DNA from: Candidatus Zixiibacteriota bacterium
GTDB lineage: Bacteria; Zixibacteria; MSB-5A5; GN15; JAAZOE01
DNA length: 64,000 nucleotides
Assembly: GCA_023138975.1 (NCBI GenBank)
Contig: JAGLON010000006.1
Span: 106,999 to 170,998, forward strand
Direction of reading: 5' to 3'
Shown here: positions 62,161-64,000 of the stretch, in pieces
Layout: each line of letters opens with the position of its first letter
Numbering within the stretch: the first letter of the stretch is position 1
Notes under the pieces: model-generated
The model's database searches: none
The model's input: the letters and a program-made list of their open reading frames with translations, nothing else
Told to the model about the DNA's origin: nothing
Translations under genes and position numbers: made by a program

Positions 62161-62520
62161 ATGAGTAAAAGAATATTAATTGTAGATGACAACCCCAATA
62201 TGTCCTCACTCCTATCGGAGATGCTTGAGGTATTTGACTATGAATCGGTTCGCGCCGGAGACGGTGTTGAGGCTATCGAAAAGGTTGAACAGGAAGAATT
62301 CAGCCTGGTAATCACCGATATGAGAATGCCCAAGATGTCAGGACTGGATTTACTCCAGAAAATCAAACGGGAAAATCCCAATATGCCGGTTGTGGTTATT
62401 TCCGGTTATGCTATCGATGATGATGGCAATAACCTGGTTGACTCAATGGCCGATGGATTCTTAAACAAACCGTTTAAGATGTCGGATATCGAGCAGCTTC
62501 TCGAAAAAGTTATTAAATAA
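62161..62520 (+). CDS. Single-domain response regulator (CheY-like)
   Basis: A 119-residue receiver with no output domain. DD near the N-terminus (ILIVDDNPNM), phospho-acceptor D53 in LVITDMRMPKMSG, a Ser/Thr-like switch position in VVVISGYA, and the conserved lysine in LNKPFKM. I choose the ATG at 62161 because AAGGA precedes it and the conserved sequence begins at once; an in-frame ATG at 62119 would add 14 residues. No kinase gene adjoins, so the partner must be elsewhere. Confidence 0.9.
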   Translation: MSKRILIVDDNPNMSSLLSEMLEVFDYESVRAGDGVEAIEKVEQEEFSLVITDMRMPKMSGLDLLQKIKRENPNMPVVVISGYAIDDDGNNLVDSMADGFLNKPFKMSDIEQLLEKVIK

Positions 62521-62693
62521 TCCTTTCTCTTCACATGTTTTTTTATCATTGATATTCCCCAGTTCTACGGGAATGTATAAGTCATAATTTCATCTAATTA
62601 TTTAGTGTGGCGATCATTAAGAAGCTACTTTCCTTTTTATTTGCGAATTTCTCGTTATAGTAATAGTCTGTATAAAGTCAGGGTTAAATTATC

Positions 62694-63212
62694 ATGAATG
62701 AAACACAGATTATAATTGGTGTGAGTTCCTGTCTGCTGGGCGAAGTTGTTCGCTATGATGGCGGGAATAGCCGTAACGAATGGGTTCTTGGCCTCCGGGA
62801 AAACGGTTTTACCTTGCTGCCGGTTTGCGCCGAACTGGAACTGGGGATGCCGGTTCCTCGTGAAAAAATCTGTCTGGTGGGCGACGCAGGAAATCCTAAA
62901 TTAATCGGCGAAGATACCGGGCGAGACTGGACCGATGAGATGATCGCTTTTGCCCATAAGCGATTGGGGCGAGCAGATATGTCGAGGATGTCAGGTTTTA
63001 TTCTCAAAGACAAATCACCCTCCTGTGGAATTGATAATGTTATGCGATTTTCCAGTTTGGGTGAGGTTCCTGCCCAAGACGGCACTGGTCTGTTTGCGCG
63101 AATTCTGTTACAACTCTATCCCAACCTGCCGGTATTGGACAGCCGATTGATTGATGATGAGCGGGAGCGAGAGGAGTTTGTTAAAGGCGTGTTACAGTAC
63201 TCACATGGCTAA
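62694..63212 (+). CDS. DUF523 family protein
   Basis: A 172-residue soluble protein with the family blocks IGVSSCLLGEVVRYDGG, LLPVCAELELGMPVPREKICL and GFILKDKSPSCGI. Conserved cysteines are those in SSCLLG, PVC and SPSCG, which could bind a metal or Fe-S cluster. Function is unknown; some members are fused to DUF1722. It stands alone. A 9-base hairpin overlaps its stop codon. Confidence 0.88.
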   Translation: MNETQIIIGVSSCLLGEVVRYDGGNSRNEWVLGLRENGFTLLPVCAELELGMPVPREKICLVGDAGNPKLIGEDTGRDWTDEMIAFAHKRLGRADMSRMSGFILKDKSPSCGIDNVMRFSSLGEVPAQDGTGLFARILLQLYPNLPVLDSRLIDDEREREEFVKGVLQYSHG

Positions 63213-63221
63213 AGCCATGTG
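63202..63221. terminator. Hairpin at the end of the DUF523 gene
   Basis: CACATGGCT (63202-63210) pairs perfectly with AGCCATGTG (63213-63221), loop AA, overlapping the TAA stop. No T-run follows. A second nested hairpin lies at about 63302-63336 (GGGTC/GACCC around ATTTCAC/GTGAAAT), near the pyk stop. Either may help end transcription between the convergent genes. Confidence 0.5.
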
Positions 63222-63356
63222 GTACCAAGTTTTTCATTGTCGCCAATAAGAAATATTTATTAGGATTTTTTCTTCTTTCTGAGGACTATTATTATATTAC
63301 GGCGGGTCACAATTTCACTTTGTGAAATCAAGACCCACCGCAACGGGTAATTTTTT

Positions 63357-64000
63357 CTATATAGCTTTTGATTTTTCCGCAAAATCAATGATCTTCTGCA
63401 TGATCTCAATCGTCTCGACCGGATACTTTCCAATCGCTGTCTCGCCTGACAGCATAACATAATTGGTGCCATCCAAAATGGCGTTAGCCACGTCGCTAAC
63501 CTCGGCCCTCGTTGGCCTCGGATTGGTAATCATGCTCTCCAGCATATGAGTCGCGGTAATAGCTGTTTTGAGACGTTGGCGGCATTTGTTAATCATTCTT
63601 TTTTGCAGAATTGGAACTTTATAAATTGGCAGCGACACGCCCAAATCGCCCCGGGCAACCATAATGCCGTCGGCAACATCAAGGATATCGTCGATATTTT
63701 TAATCCCGTCCAGATTCTCTATTTTGGCGATAATAGGGCAATTAAAATTCCGTTCATTCATGAAAGTCCTGATGTCAATTATATCCTGCCCGGTTCTGAC
63801 AAACGATTGCGCGACAAAATCGACCTTATTTGCAATCCCAAATTCAAGGTCGCGGCGATCTTTTTCGCCAAATCCGGTGAATGGGAATTGAGCACTTGGA
63901 ATATTAATTCCCTTGTGCTCCTTGAGAAGGCCCGGGTTGATGACCCGGCAACGGATAGATTTTTCGCATATCTTGATTGCTTCCAGAGCAATATTTCCGT
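63357..64000 (-). CDS. pyk: Pyruvate kinase, N-terminus outside the window and lacking the C-terminal domain
   Basis: Catalyses phosphoenolpyruvate to pyruvate with ATP formation. The visible 214 codons include [55 protein letters not shown], the active-site block [16 protein letters not shown] and [19 protein letters not shown]. The frame then ends at SKAI followed by TAG. Most pyruvate kinases continue for about 110-130 residues of C-terminal, usually allosteric, domain, and none is encoded here. It converges on DUF523. The start lies beyond the window edge. Confidence 0.93.
   Translation of the reverse strand, partial: GNIALEAIKICEKSIRCRVINPGLLKEHKGINIPSAQFPFTGFGEKDRRDLEFGIANKVDFVAQSFVRTGQDIIDIRTFMNERNFNCPIIAKIENLDGIKNIDDILDVADGIMVARGDLGVSLPIYKVPILQKRMINKCRQRLKTAITATHMLESMITNPRPTRAEVSDVANAILDGTNYVMLSGETAIGKYPVETIEIMQKIIDFAEKSKAI

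Noticed and set aside
1-64000. tRNA, rRNA, RNase P RNA, tmRNA or CRISPR genes
   Set aside because: I looked for their conserved blocks and saw none that I could support; short RNAs could still be missed by eye.

Overview
The window looks like an origin-proximal chromosome segment from a Gram-negative bacterium of the FCB type, most likely the candidate phylum Zixibacteria or a close relative. This rests on several things seen in the sequence. Two large secreted proteins end in paired dockerin-like repeats (GDAVYIINY.FKGGP), which I associate with Zixibacteria-type genomes. There are lipoproteins with lipoboxes, an outer-membrane porin-like protein and a YfiR-type periplasmic protein, which imply two membranes. 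The mnmG-mnmE-yidC-yidD-rnpA-rpmH block, a perfect parS site, and dnaA/dnaN with DnaA boxes place the window near oriC. The phylum call is inference; no rRNA is present.

Layout. 1-6.1 kb: mnmG (cut by the window edge), parS, mnmE, yidC, yidD, rnpA and rpmH, all on the minus strand with a strong rpmH promoter. 6.6-35.9 kb: an accessory stretch with a dockerin-bearing HExxH protease, an NmrA-type reductase with a PLD-domain protein, a chemoreceptor beside an orphan solute-binding protein and porin, and a signalling cluster. That cluster holds an internally deleted diaminopropionate ammonia-lyase, a kinase-like protein, a Rossmann-PAS histidine kinase, a REC-GcvH-like regulator, a 1386-residue hybrid kinase and a second chemoreceptor. 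It is followed by a YfiR protein, a second dockerin protein with a caspase-like His/Cys pair, an AT-rich membrane/GAF-like gene with a coupled 47-codon ORF, and small envelope proteins. 36.0-39.4 kb: dnaN, dnaA and a probable two-part oriC. 39.4-43.7 kb: an Rrf2 regulator, then pth-rpsF-rpsR-DUF2232-rplI-bifunctional nuclease on the plus strand. 43.7-48.4 kb: a repeat-rich lipoprotein region ending at greA. 48.5-64 kb: a UbiA-family prenyltransferase, an RDD protein, a heterodimeric ABC exporter behind a structured leader with two tiny ORFs, a GNAT protein, glgP, pfkA, a TcmP/three-Cys (DUF5131) pair, hflX, a single-domain response regulator, DUF523 and a pyruvate kinase that lacks its C-terminal domain.

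How it fits together. The core genes cover tRNA modification, membrane insertion, replication initiation, ribosomal proteins and glycogen/glucose breakdown. The accessory genes are mostly sensing, secretion and envelope functions. The main surprises are these: dnaA points towards rpmH across about 31 kb, as if the intervening segment were inverted; dpaL carries a clean in-frame deletion at a short repeat; a NAD-binding-like histidine kinase is paired with a regulator carrying a lipoyl-type domain without its lysine; the ABC exporter has an attenuator-like leader; and a TcmP/three-Cys cassette lies between metabolic and GTPase genes. Several families of dispersed intergenic palindromes occur more than once in the window.
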